A DNA stretch of 64,000 nucleotides, from positions 1,364,001-1,428,000 of the forward strand of contig NZ_JPOE01000005.1 in the NCBI RefSeq assembly GCF_000733775.1, in the 5' to 3' direction. Shown piece by piece: positions 25,895 through 33,683 of the stretch; positions within the stretch are counted from its first letter, which is position 1, and each line of letters opens with the position of its first letter. The stretch is from Thiomonas sp. FB-Cd. Its GTDB lineage: Bacteria > Pseudomonadota > Gammaproteobacteria > Burkholderiales > Burkholderiaceae_C. The notes under the pieces were generated by a model that was not told the DNA's origin, did not search any database, and saw only the letters and a program-made list of their open reading frames with translations. Made by a program: the position numbers and the translations under genes.

Positions 25895-28879
25895 ATGCTG
25901 CTCACCCGCAAATCACGGCCAGATGGCTCCGCAGCTGCCTCTGCTGTGGACAACCAGTGGGTTGTTCAACTCAAGCGCGGCCTCGAGCACGCGCTGCCGA
26001 CCGTGGACCGGCGCACGTTTCTGCGGCGCTCGGGCCTTGGCCTCGGGCTCGGCGTCGGCGCCGGGTTGATCGCTTCCCAACTGCGCCTGGTGCAAAAGGC
26101 AGACGCCGCCGATACGCCGGCCCCCGGATCTGCAGGAAGTGGGCGCGTGGTGACGCGGCGGACCGTGTGCACGCACTGCTCGGTGGGCTGCGCAAGCGAC
26201 GCGATGGTGGAGAACGGCGTGTGGGTAAGGCAAAACCCCGTCTTCGAATCACCCATCAACATGGGCGCGCATTGCGCCAAGGGCGCCGCACTGCGCGACC
26301 ATGGCCGCGGCGACCACCGCTTGCGTTACCCGATGAAGCTCGTTGACGGCAAATACCAACGGATCTCCTGGGACAAGGCACTGCAGGAAATCAGCGACAG
26401 GCTCCTGGCAATCCGCAAGGAAAGCGGGCCGGATGCGCTGTTCGTCGTCGGGTCGTCCAAACACAACAACGAGCAGTCCTACCTGCTGCGCAAATGGGTT
26501 TCGTTTTGGGGCTCGAACAACTGCGACCACCAGGCGCGTATCTGCCATTCCACCACCGTGGCCGGAGTGGCCAACACGTGGGGCTATGGCGCGATGACGA
26601 ACTCATACAACGACATGGCGAATGCCAAAGTGGCGCTGTACATCGGCTCCAATGCGGCTGAGGCCCACCCGGTATCCATGCTGCATCTGCTTCACGCGAA
26701 GGAAAACGGCTGCAAGGTCATCGTGGTTGATCCGCGCTTCACCCGCACGGCGGCCAAGGCCGACAAGCACATCCGGATCCGCTCGGGGACCGACATTCCG
26801 TTCCTGTTTGGCGTTCTTTATCACATCTTCGATAACGGCTGGGAAGACAAGGACTACATCGCCGCGCGGGTCTGGGGAATGGACCAGGTCAAGCAGGATG
26901 TGATGGCCAAGTGGTCTCCGGACAAGGTGCAGGAGGTTTGCGGTGTGGACGGCGATACCACCCTGATGGTGGCCAGGTGGATGCACGAGAACCGTCCCGG
27001 CACAGTGGTGTGGTGCATGGGTCAGACGCAGCACACCATCGGCCACGCCATCGTGCGCGCGTCCTGCATTCTCCAGTTGGCGCTTGGCAACGTTGGCAAA
27101 TCCGGAGGCGGCACGAACATCTTTCGGGGTCACGACAATGTGCAGGGCGCGACCGATGTTGGTCCGAATCCCGATTCGCTTCCCGGCTACTACGGGGTGA
27201 TCGATGGCGCGTGGAAACATTTCGCCAGCGTGTGGGGTGTGAATTACGAATGGATCAAGGGGCGCTTTGCGCCGGGCATGATGACGAAGCCCGGCATGAC
27301 GGTCTCACGCTGGATCGATGGCGTGCTGACCCCTAATGACATGATCGATCAGGGCCCGAATCTGCGCGCGCAGATTTTCTGGGGCCATGCCCCCAATTCG
27401 CAGACGCGCGGCCTGGATATGAAGAAGGCCATGGATAAGCTGGATCTGCTCGTGGTGATCGATCCCTATCCGTCGGCCACCGCAGCCATGGCGGCCATGC
27501 CAGGCGAGGCCAAGGACCTCAACCCCAAGCGCGCGGTCTATCTCCTGCCTGCGACCACCCAGTTCGAGACATCGGGCTCAGTCACGGCCTCCAACCGCTC
27601 GCTGCAATGGCGTGAACAAGTGATCGAGCCGCTGTTTGAGTCGCGTACGGACCACATGATCATGGTGCAGCTGGCCGACAAGCTGGGCTTTGGCAAGGAG
27701 CTGGTGAAGAACTACAAAATGGTGCCGGGAAAGGGCGGAATGCTGGAGCCCGAAACCGAGTCGATCCTGCGCGAGATCAATCGTGGTGTGTGGACCATTG
27801 GCTATACGGGGCAGAGCCCTGAACGTCTGAAGGCGCATATGCGCAACATGCACGTGTTCGATGTGAAGACGCTGCGTGCGCGCGGCGGGATTGACGCAGA
27901 GACGGGATACAAGCTCGATGGCGAGTATTTCGGCCTGCCGTGGCCTTGCTACGGCACGCCGGAGTTGCGCCACCCGGGTACCGCCAATCTGTATGACACC
28001 TCGCTCAACGTGATGCAGGGCGGGGGAAATTTCCGCGCCAATTTCGGCGTCGAGCGCGATGGGCAGTCCCTGCTTGCGGCAGACGGATCGGCCTCCAAGG
28101 GCGCGGACATTCAAACCGGATATCCCGAGTTCGATGCCACTCTGCTGAAAAAGCTCGGCTGGTGGGACGAACTGACGGATGCCGAGAAAAAGGCAGCCGA
28201 CGGAAAGAACTGGAAAACCGACCCGTCGGGCGGGATCATCCGCGTCGTCATGAAAAATCATGGCTGCTATCCATTCGGCAACGCCCGGGCGCGCGCGGTC
28301 GTGTGGAACTTCCCGGACCCCATACCCCAGCACCGCGAGCCGCTGTACTCGGTGCGCCCCGACATGGTGGCGCAATACCCCACCTACGACGATAAGAAGG
28401 TGTTCTGGCGCTTGCCCACGCTGTTCAAGACGGTGCAGGAGCAGAACATCGACATTGTCAAGAAATTCCCCCTCATCCTCACCTCGGGACGGTTGGTCGA
28501 ATACGAGGGTGGGGGCGATGAAACGCGGTCGAATCCCTGGCTCGCCGAGTTGCAGCAGTTTGCCTTCGTGCAGGTCAATCCGGCCGTGGCCAACGACCGC
28601 AATATCCGGGAGGGCGATGACGTGTGGGTCAGCACGCCCACGGGAGCGCGCATCAAGGTGCGTGCGCGTATCACCGAAGCGGTGGATCGCAGCACAGTGT
28701 TCATTCCCTTCCACTTTGCCGGGCACTGGCAGGGCACGGACCTTCGCCAGTACTACCCCGAGGGCGCCGCGCCCATCGTGCTGGGTGAAGCCGTCAACAC
28801 AGCCACGACCTACGGCTATGACGCGGTGACGATGATGCAGGAAACCAAGACCACCGTGTGCCAACTCGAGCGCGCATAA
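25895..28879 (+). CDS. fdhA: Formate dehydrogenase, catalytic alpha subunit (Mo/W-bis-MGD, Tat-exported)
   Basis: The subunit oxidises formate to CO2 at a molybdenum or tungsten bis-MGD site. The 994-residue protein has a Tat signal (RRTFLRRSGLGLGLGVGAG, about 39-62), a [4Fe-4S] motif from Cys92 (CTHCSVGC, closed by HCAKGA), the three molybdopterin oxidoreductase domains (about 140-800) and a C-terminal dinucleotide-binding domain (about 860-985). Metal ligand is Cys217 in HQARICHST where Escherichia coli FdnG has selenocysteine. The dipeptide RR and the lack of any NAD module place it with the exported FdnG/FdoG-like enzymes. AAGGAG precedes the ATG by eight bases; the upstream open frame to 25772 is rejected. 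Confidence 0.96.
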   Translation: MLLTRKSRPDGSAAASAVDNQWVVQLKRGLEHALPTVDRRTFLRRSGLGLGLGVGAGLIASQLRLVQKADAADTPAPGSAGSGRVVTRRTVCTHCSVGCASDAMVENGVWVRQNPVFESPINMGAHCAKGAALRDHGRGDHRLRYPMKLVDGKYQRISWDKALQEISDRLLAIRKESGPDALFVVGSSKHNNEQSYLLRKWVSFWGSNNCDHQARICHSTTVAGVANTWGYGAMTNSYNDMANAKVALYIGSNAAEAHPVSMLHLLHAKENGCKVIVVDPRFTRTAAKADKHIRIRSGTDIPFLFGVLYHIFDNGWEDKDYIAARVWGMDQVKQDVMAKWSPDKVQEVCGVDGDTTLMVARWMHENRPGTVVWCMGQTQHTIGHAIVRASCILQLALGNVGKSGGGTNIFRGHDNVQGATDVGPNPDSLPGYYGVIDGAWKHFASVWGVNYEWIKGRFAPGMMTKPGMTVSRWIDGVLTPNDMIDQGPNLRAQIFWGHAPNSQTRGLDMKKAMDKLDLLVVIDPYPSATAAMAAMPGEAKDLNPKRAVYLLPATTQFETSGSVTASNRSLQWREQVIEPLFESRTDHMIMVQLADKLGFGKELVKNYKMVPGKGGMLEPETESILREINRGVWTIGYTGQSPERLKAHMRNMHVFDVKTLRARGGIDAETGYKLDGEYFGLPWPCYGTPELRHPGTANLYDTSLNVMQGGGNFRANFGVERDGQSLLAADGSASKGADIQTGYPEFDATLLKKLGWWDELTDAEKKAADGKNWKTDPSGGIIRVVMKNHGCYPFGNARARAVVWNFPDPIPQHREPLYSVRPDMVAQYPTYDDKKVFWRLPTLFKTVQEQNIDIVKKFPLILTSGRLVEYEGGGDETRSNPWLAELQQFAFVQVNPAVANDRNIREGDDVWVSTPTGARIKVRARITEAVDRSTVFIPFHFAGHWQGTDLRQYYPEGAAPIVLGEAVNTATTYGYDAVTMMQETKTTVCQLERA

Positions 28880-28898
28880 CCCAAGAGGGGCATTGACC

Positions 28899-29537
28899 AT
28901 GGCACGCATGAAATTCATCTGTGACGCCGAGCGCTGTATCAACTGCAACGGCTGCACCACGGCCTGCAAGAACGAGAACGAGGTGCCGTGGGGTGTCAAC
29001 CGACGGCGCGTCGTCACCATGAATGAGGGTGTGCCTGGCGAAAAGTCGATCTCGGTGGCCTGCATGCACTGTTCGGATGCACCATGCATGGCGGTTTGTC
29101 CGGTGAGCTGCTTTTACCGCACACCGGAGGGCGTCGTGCTCCACGACAAGGACATCTGCATCGGTTGCGGCTATTGCTCCTATGCGTGTCCTTTTGGCGC
29201 ACCGCAATTCCCGGCCAACGGCGAATTCGGCCTGCGTGGCAAGATGGACAAGTGCACCTTCTGTGCGGGTGGTCCTGCGCCGAACGGTTCGGAAGAGCAA
29301 TTCCGGGAATACGGGCGCGACCGCCTGGCCGAAGGCAAACTGCCGATTTGCGCCGAAATGTGCTCGACCAAGGCATTGCTCGCAGGTGATGGCGAGGTGA
29401 TCGCTGACATCATGCGCGAGCGTGTCTTGCATCGCGGCGGCGGAGCGGAACTGTGGGGTTGGGGCACGGCCTACGGGACAGGCACGCAGCGTCAAGGCGG
29501 GGCACCGCCACAATCCGCACAAGGGGCACAATCATGA
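28899..29537 (+). CDS. fdhB: Formate dehydrogenase, iron-sulfur beta subunit
   Basis: This electron-transfer subunit passes electrons from FdhA to the cytochrome b. The 212-residue protein carries four cysteine groups of the DMSO-reductase-type ferredoxin family: CINCNGCTTAC, CMHCSDAPCMAVC, CIGCGYCSYAC and CTFC with a later CAEMC, enough for four [4Fe-4S] clusters. Unlike Escherichia coli FdnH, it has no C-terminal membrane anchor; the tail is Gly/Gln-rich and hydrophilic. It starts 19 bases after fdhA, and its stop overlaps the next gene as ATGA. Confidence 0.96.
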   Translation: MARMKFICDAERCINCNGCTTACKNENEVPWGVNRRRVVTMNEGVPGEKSISVACMHCSDAPCMAVCPVSCFYRTPEGVVLHDKDICIGCGYCSYACPFGAPQFPANGEFGLRGKMDKCTFCAGGPAPNGSEEQFREYGRDRLAEGKLPICAEMCSTKALLAGDGEVIADIMRERVLHRGGGAELWGWGTAYGTGTQRQGGAPPQSAQGAQS

Positions 29538-29767
29538 AGATGATCAGGCCGTTGGTGGCCTGCGCTTTGCTTCTGGCTCTTCTCGATGCGTGCAGCCAGA
29601 AACCGCAGACGTTGACGCAGACGGGCGTGCCGCAAGCGCAGGCGCCCTGGATGGGCGCCAAGCCCGCCTTCACCGCACAGGGTTGGAAGCCGGGTGACAA
29701 GGCCAGCTGGCAGCGCGAGATCGACCGCCGTGCCCAGGACCAGAATGAATACGTGCGCATGCGCTAA
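29534..29767 (+). CDS. Small lipoprotein within the fdh operon
   Basis: A 77-residue protein with a lipoprotein signal (MKMIRPLVACALLLALLDAC, Cys at about residue 20) and a short mature part with several Gln and Pro residues and the sequence GWKPGDKASWQREIDRRAQDQNEY. The ATG overlaps the fdhB stop (ATGA), which implies translational coupling with the iron-sulfur subunit. I do not recognise a family. Its position between fdhB and the cytochrome gene suggests a helper or extra subunit of the periplasmic complex, which is an inference. Confidence 0.75.
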   Translation: MKMIRPLVACALLLALLDACSQKPQTLTQTGVPQAQAPWMGAKPAFTAQGWKPGDKASWQREIDRRAQDQNEYVRMR

Positions 29768-29780
29768 ATGCGAGGGCATG

Positions 29781-30995
29781 ATGTCCCGATTCCGGATGGC
29801 CTTTACGGCGGGCTGCATGGCGCGGCCCCTGGTTTCGTTGCTGCTCGCCGCCGCTCTTGCACTGAGCGGGTGCCTCATTGCGAGCCCGGCCTGCGCTGCC
29901 GGGGCATCGTCGGCGGCGCCGATGGAGCGCACGGCGCCACCTCAGGCGCGTGCCAATGGGCGCAGTGACGCAGCCCCGCCTGGCGCGGCCCGCTTGCCGG
30001 GGTACCTCCGGCAAAGCAACGCGGAGCGCGCGAAGGTGCAGCCCGGCAACAATGCGCCCATGTGGCGTGGCATCAAGGAGCAAGCGGGATTCACCAGTCT
30101 TCCGTATCCCGAGGCCGGGGTGCTGATCCAGCCCCAGACCCATTACGCCGGCTCGGCCTTCACCTCGGCAGGTGAAGCCTGGCGCCAGAGCCGCAACAGG
30201 CTGCTGATTCCGGTCGGAGGTTGGCTTTTGGTCATCGCCGTGCTTGGCCTCGCCGGCTTCTTCCTGATTCGCGGCAAAATCCGCATGGAACACAAGCCGA
30301 CGGGGCGCAAGCTCGAGCGCTTTACGCCGTCTGAGCGTTTCATCCATTGGACGGTAGCCCTTTGCTTTGTCGTGCTGGCTGTCTCCGGCATCGTGATGAT
30401 GTTCGGCAAGTTCTTCCTGTTGCCGTTGATCGGCGGCGCGCTTTTCGGCTGGCTTGCCTACGGGCTCAAGACCATTCACAATTTCGTGGGGCCGCTTTTC
30501 GGCGTCGCGCTGCTCCTCGTGCTTGTCACGTTCATCCGGGACAACATACCAAGCAAGCGGGATCTGGCGTGGCTCGCAACGGCCGGTGGCATATTCGGGG
30601 GCCGCGAGGGTCCATCGCCACGGTTTAACGCGGGCGAGAAGGTGTTCTTCTGGACGGGCTGGTTGTTTCTCGGCGCCATCGCAGTCGGCTCGGGTCTGGT
30701 GCTGGACAAGTTGGTGCCGGATGTTGTCTTCACGCGGGGCGTCATGCAGGTGGCGGAGATCGTGCATGCATCGGCCACGGTGGTGTTGATGGCGATGTCT
30801 TTTGCGCACATCTACCTCGGCACAATCGGCGTTGAGGGCGCGCTGGACGGCATGCGCACCGGGTATGTCGATGAGAGCTGGGCGAGGCAGCACCATGCGC
30901 TGTGGCTGGATGACATCAACGCCGGCAAGATTCCGGCGCAGCGAAGCGGCCAAAGCGTGCAAGCCCCAGTGCCGATGGTCAAGCCCAAAAGTTGA
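29781..30995 (+). CDS. fdhC: Formate dehydrogenase, cytochrome b gamma subunit
   Basis: The gamma subunit anchors the complex in the membrane and transfers electrons to quinone through two b hemes. The core at about residues 170-380 has four hydrophobic helices with His in RFIHWTVAL, LKTIHNFVGP, EIVHAS and FAHIYLG. The protein is about 404 residues, far longer than Escherichia coli FdnI, because of an N-terminal extension with its own signal (either lipobox LSGC or cleavage after AxA) and a ~110-residue periplasmic stretch before the first core helix. ATG at 29781 chosen; 29778 and 29796 are alternatives. Starts about 13 bases after the small lipoprotein gene. Confidence 0.93.
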   Translation: MSRFRMAFTAGCMARPLVSLLLAAALALSGCLIASPACAAGASSAAPMERTAPPQARANGRSDAAPPGAARLPGYLRQSNAERAKVQPGNNAPMWRGIKEQAGFTSLPYPEAGVLIQPQTHYAGSAFTSAGEAWRQSRNRLLIPVGGWLLVIAVLGLAGFFLIRGKIRMEHKPTGRKLERFTPSERFIHWTVALCFVVLAVSGIVMMFGKFFLLPLIGGALFGWLAYGLKTIHNFVGPLFGVALLLVLVTFIRDNIPSKRDLAWLATAGGIFGGREGPSPRFNAGEKVFFWTGWLFLGAIAVGSGLVLDKLVPDVVFTRGVMQVAEIVHASATVVLMAMSFAHIYLGTIGVEGALDGMRTGYVDESWARQHHALWLDDINAGKIPAQRSGQSVQAPVPMVKPKS

Positions 30996-31007
30996 GGAGT
31001 CTTCTTC

Positions 31008-31343
31008 ATGAAGCGTGCCAATCTCATGGTGGCCGTTAGCCTGCTGGGACTGGGCAGCCCGGCCTGGTCTGAACTGCCGCCGCCGAGCGCCGCGATGAAA
31101 GCCAAGGCGGATGAAGCTGCAGCCAAGGCGAAATGGAGCGACAAGGTCGCGGCCTACCAGCTGTGCGAGGCGCAGAACAAGGTGGCGAGCTTTTACTACG
31201 CGCAGGCCAAGGAACAGGGCAAGCCGACCGCGCCACCGGTGGACACCCCGCCATGTGTCGATCCCGGCCCGTTTACCGCGGTCTCGGCAGACACCTCCGC
31301 GTCCGCCGGTCGGCCTGCGGCATCAGCAAAAGGATCGAACTAG
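31008..31343 (+). CDS. Small secreted protein of the fdh operon
   Basis: A 111-residue product with a signal peptide (MKRANLMVAVSLLGLGSPAWS, cleavage after about residue 21) and a Lys/Ala-rich helical stretch (AAMKAKADEAAAKAKWSDKVAAYQLCEAQNKVA). The rest is Pro/Ser-rich; it has two cysteines that could pair. I do not recognise a named family. The start is 12 bases after the cytochrome b gene, so it is almost certainly co-transcribed and probably periplasmic, perhaps attached to the dehydrogenase. The 197 bases after it, before fdhD, contain no other gene. Confidence 0.8.
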   Translation: MKRANLMVAVSLLGLGSPAWSELPPPSAAMKAKADEAAAKAKWSDKVAAYQLCEAQNKVASFYYAQAKEQGKPTAPPVDTPPCVDPGPFTAVSADTSASAGRPAASAKGSN

Positions 31344-31540
31344 GCGGTTGAGCAGGGCGGGACGTCAGGACGTGGCGAAGACGGATTCGGAGGTGGAGAG
31401 CACATTAGGGCTATGTCGAGCAGGGTCTGCGCCGGCACGGTCGTGCAGGCGTAGGCTCTGTCGCTTATAAAGAGAAAAGACGACGGCGTCATCATGCGCC
31501 GCCAAACCCCTGCCCGACCACCCAGTTCGTTGCCTTGACC

Positions 31541-32434
31541 ATGCCCACGCCATCGATCACCTCGCCTTCACCCGCTGTCGAACGGGCGAGGCCCTCTCAG
31601 GGTCCGCTGCTGAGTGACGCCCGCGTCGACCTCACGCGGGGAGTCGAAGTGCGCAACGAGTACGGTGAATGCCAACAAGTGCACATCCCGGCAGAGCGGC
31701 CTCTGACGCTCTATTTGGACAAGGTCGAGATCGTCACGCTCATGACCGTAGGCGCTGCCCCCGAGCTGTTGGCGCTCGGCTACCTGCGGAACCAGCGCCT
31801 CGTGCGCTCCCTTGCCGAAATTGCCTCCGTGCAAGTCGATTGGGACGTCGAGGCCTGTTCCATCACCAGCCGTGGTGGCATCGCCGGTCTGGAGCGGCGC
31901 AATGCTGCCAAGCGGGTTGTGACAACCGGTTGTGGCCAGGGCACCGTGTACGCCAGCCTGATGGACGAGGTGGATACCCTTGCGCTCGATCCGGACACAC
32001 GTCTTCGGCAAGGCGAGCTCTACAGCCTGCTGGAGGTCATGCGGATGCGCGACAGCATCTACAAGACTGCTGGCTCCGTGCATGGCTGTGCCTTGTTTGC
32101 AGGTGGCGAGCTCTTGATGTTCACCGAGGACGTCGGCCGCCATAATGCGGTGGACGCCATCTCGGGCTGGATGTGGTTGCACGGCGTGGCGGGCGCCGGC
32201 AAGGTTTTTTACACCACCGGCCGGCTCACTTCCGAGATGGTCATCAAGTGCGCGCTCATGGGCGTGACGATCCTCGTGTCGCGTTCGGGGGTGACGCAAA
32301 TGGGCTACGACATTGCCGCGCGTCTTGGAATCGCGTTGTTTGCGCGCTGCGCCAACCGGCACTTTCTCCAATACACCGCGCCGGATCGTTTCATCCCCGA
32401 GCCGATTCCAAGGCCGCAGCCTTTGCTCGCATGA
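31541..32434 (+). CDS. fdhD: Formate dehydrogenase accessory sulfurtransferase FdhD
   Basis: FdhD transfers sulfur from IscS to the Mo-bis-MGD cofactor, making formate dehydrogenase active. The 297-residue protein shows the family blocks LYLDKVEIVTLMT, LALGYLRNQRLV, GSVHGCALF, FTEDVGRHNAVDAISGW and TGRLTSEMVIKCALMGV, including the cofactor-binding region. The redox motif is odd: TTGCGQG keeps the first cysteine of the usual CxxC but has Gly where the second should be. ATG at 31541 is chosen over the TTG at 31535. Its stop overlaps the next gene as ATGA. It probably serves both formate dehydrogenases in this window. Confidence 0.95.
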   Translation: MPTPSITSPSPAVERARPSQGPLLSDARVDLTRGVEVRNEYGECQQVHIPAERPLTLYLDKVEIVTLMTVGAAPELLALGYLRNQRLVRSLAEIASVQVDWDVEACSITSRGGIAGLERRNAAKRVVTTGCGQGTVYASLMDEVDTLALDPDTRLRQGELYSLLEVMRMRDSIYKTAGSVHGCALFAGGELLMFTEDVGRHNAVDAISGWMWLHGVAGAGKVFYTTGRLTSEMVIKCALMGVTILVSRSGVTQMGYDIAARLGIALFARCANRHFLQYTAPDRFIPEPIPRPQPLLA

Positions 32435-33075
32435 ACGCCCCAACGCTCCCCGGCCCAACGGGTGAACTGCGTCTGGCAGTCATCCTGCAACGCGATCGCC
32501 TGCACAGCGCGTGGCAGCGCTGGAGCTGGAGCGTGCGTGATGTGTTGCAGGCCAATGACGAAGGACCGATGCCTCGCTGCCTTGTCTGGAACGCGGCCAG
32601 TTCGCAGTGGCTGTTTGGCAGCTACGGCCTTGAACTTCACCGTGACGAGGGTGAGGGCTACCACCTCAACCTTACTTCGCCCAGTCCATCGTGGTTCGTC
32701 TGGTGGACGGGGCCCGCCGATCCCGATTGCGATGATCCACGCGTTCAACCCGGTGGATTGCCTGCGGTGCAGGCCATCACGCTGTCGTACAACGAGGCAG
32801 CCCGCTGGATGGACGCGGGCGAAACGGTGGAAATCGTGCCGCTGCCTGGAGCAGTGGCAAACTGGCTGGCGGCGTTCACCGCCATGGCTTACAGGCCGGA
32901 GCCGCGAAGGCGTGTACGGCCGCAAAGCTTCCTTGCGCCACAGGAGCGCGACGCCACGCTTGCGCAGGCAGCAGCCGAGAATGGGCATCAACCGCAGCCC
33001 ACGGCCGGCACTTCAGACAATCGCGCCGGCGACATGGACGCGAGGGCTGCGGGACGCAAAAGGATCCACACATGA
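32431..33075 (+). CDS. DUF3305 domain-containing protein
   Basis: A 214-residue cytoplasmic-looking protein. The first ~150 residues, beginning LAVILQRDRLHSAWQRWSWSVRDVL and containing LVWNAASSQWLFGSYGLELHRDEGEGYHLNL, resemble the DUF3305 family; the tail is low-complexity. No catalytic motif is visible. It overlaps fdhD (ATGA) at its start and the DUF3306 gene (ATGA) at its end, so its production is tied to formate dehydrogenase maturation. A helper role is inferred from this context. Confidence 0.85.
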   Translation: MNAPTLPGPTGELRLAVILQRDRLHSAWQRWSWSVRDVLQANDEGPMPRCLVWNAASSQWLFGSYGLELHRDEGEGYHLNLTSPSPSWFVWWTGPADPDCDDPRVQPGGLPAVQAITLSYNEAARWMDAGETVEIVPLPGAVANWLAAFTAMAYRPEPRRRVRPQSFLAPQERDATLAQAAAENGHQPQPTAGTSDNRAGDMDARAAGRKRIHT

Positions 33076-33683
33076 AACCCCCAGACCGTGAGGGCGTTGG
33101 TCATGCCGCGGGCGTTCTCGCACGTTGGTCGCGTCGCAAACTGCAGGCGCAATCGCGGCGCATGGACGATGGCGCGACGCGCGCAACCGGCGCCGCGCCC
33201 GTCCATCCGTCGCCTCCCGCTGCTGCCGAAGCGCAGGCTGTGGGCGAAGCTGCGGTGCGAGAAGCGCCAACAATGCAAGAGCTGGAGTCGCTCGATCACA
33301 GCGCCGACCTGCGGCGTTTCATTGCGCGTGAGGTTGATGAATCGGTACGCTGCGCGGCCCTGCGCAAGATCTTTCAGGATCCGCGATTTAATGTGATGGA
33401 TGGGCTCGACACCTATATTGACGACTATAACGTCGCCAGTCCGGTGCCTGTGAGCATGCTGGATCGCCTTCGCCACGCTGCATCCGGGGTCGTGGTCGCT
33501 CAGCCAGATGAGGAGCCGCCTGCGACTGGTCCTGCACAGGAGGCTTGCGAGCAACATGGGAGCGTGACCACGCAGGCGCCCGCCGCCAACGATGGCTCGG
33601 TGCCGGGTGCAGGGCCCGCACGCGCTTTGGAGCAGTCGGTGTCAGAGCCGCTGCTTGAGCATCCCGAGGCACCGCACGCATGA
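33072..33683 (+). CDS. DUF3306 domain-containing protein
   Basis: A 203-residue protein, largely low-complexity Ala/Pro/Glu, with a short conserved-looking core at about residues 75-135: SADLRRFIAREVDESVRCAAL and IFQDPRFNVMDGLDTYIDDYN. This core marks the DUF3306 family, which usually travels with DUF3305 next to formate dehydrogenase genes. Function unknown. It is coupled by ATGA overlaps to the DUF3305 gene upstream and the ferredoxin gene downstream. Confidence 0.85.
   Translation: MKPPDREGVGHAAGVLARWSRRKLQAQSRRMDDGATRATGAAPVHPSPPAAAEAQAVGEAAVREAPTMQELESLDHSADLRRFIAREVDESVRCAALRKIFQDPRFNVMDGLDTYIDDYNVASPVPVSMLDRLRHAASGVVVAQPDEEPPATGPAQEACEQHGSVTTQAPAANDGSVPGAGPARALEQSVSEPLLEHPEAPHA

Noticed and set aside
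27578..29089. 503-codon open frame on the minus strand opposite fdhA and fdhB
   Set aside because: The plus strand carries two unmistakable FDH subunits with all cofactor motifs; the minus product is low-complexity and unlike any protein.
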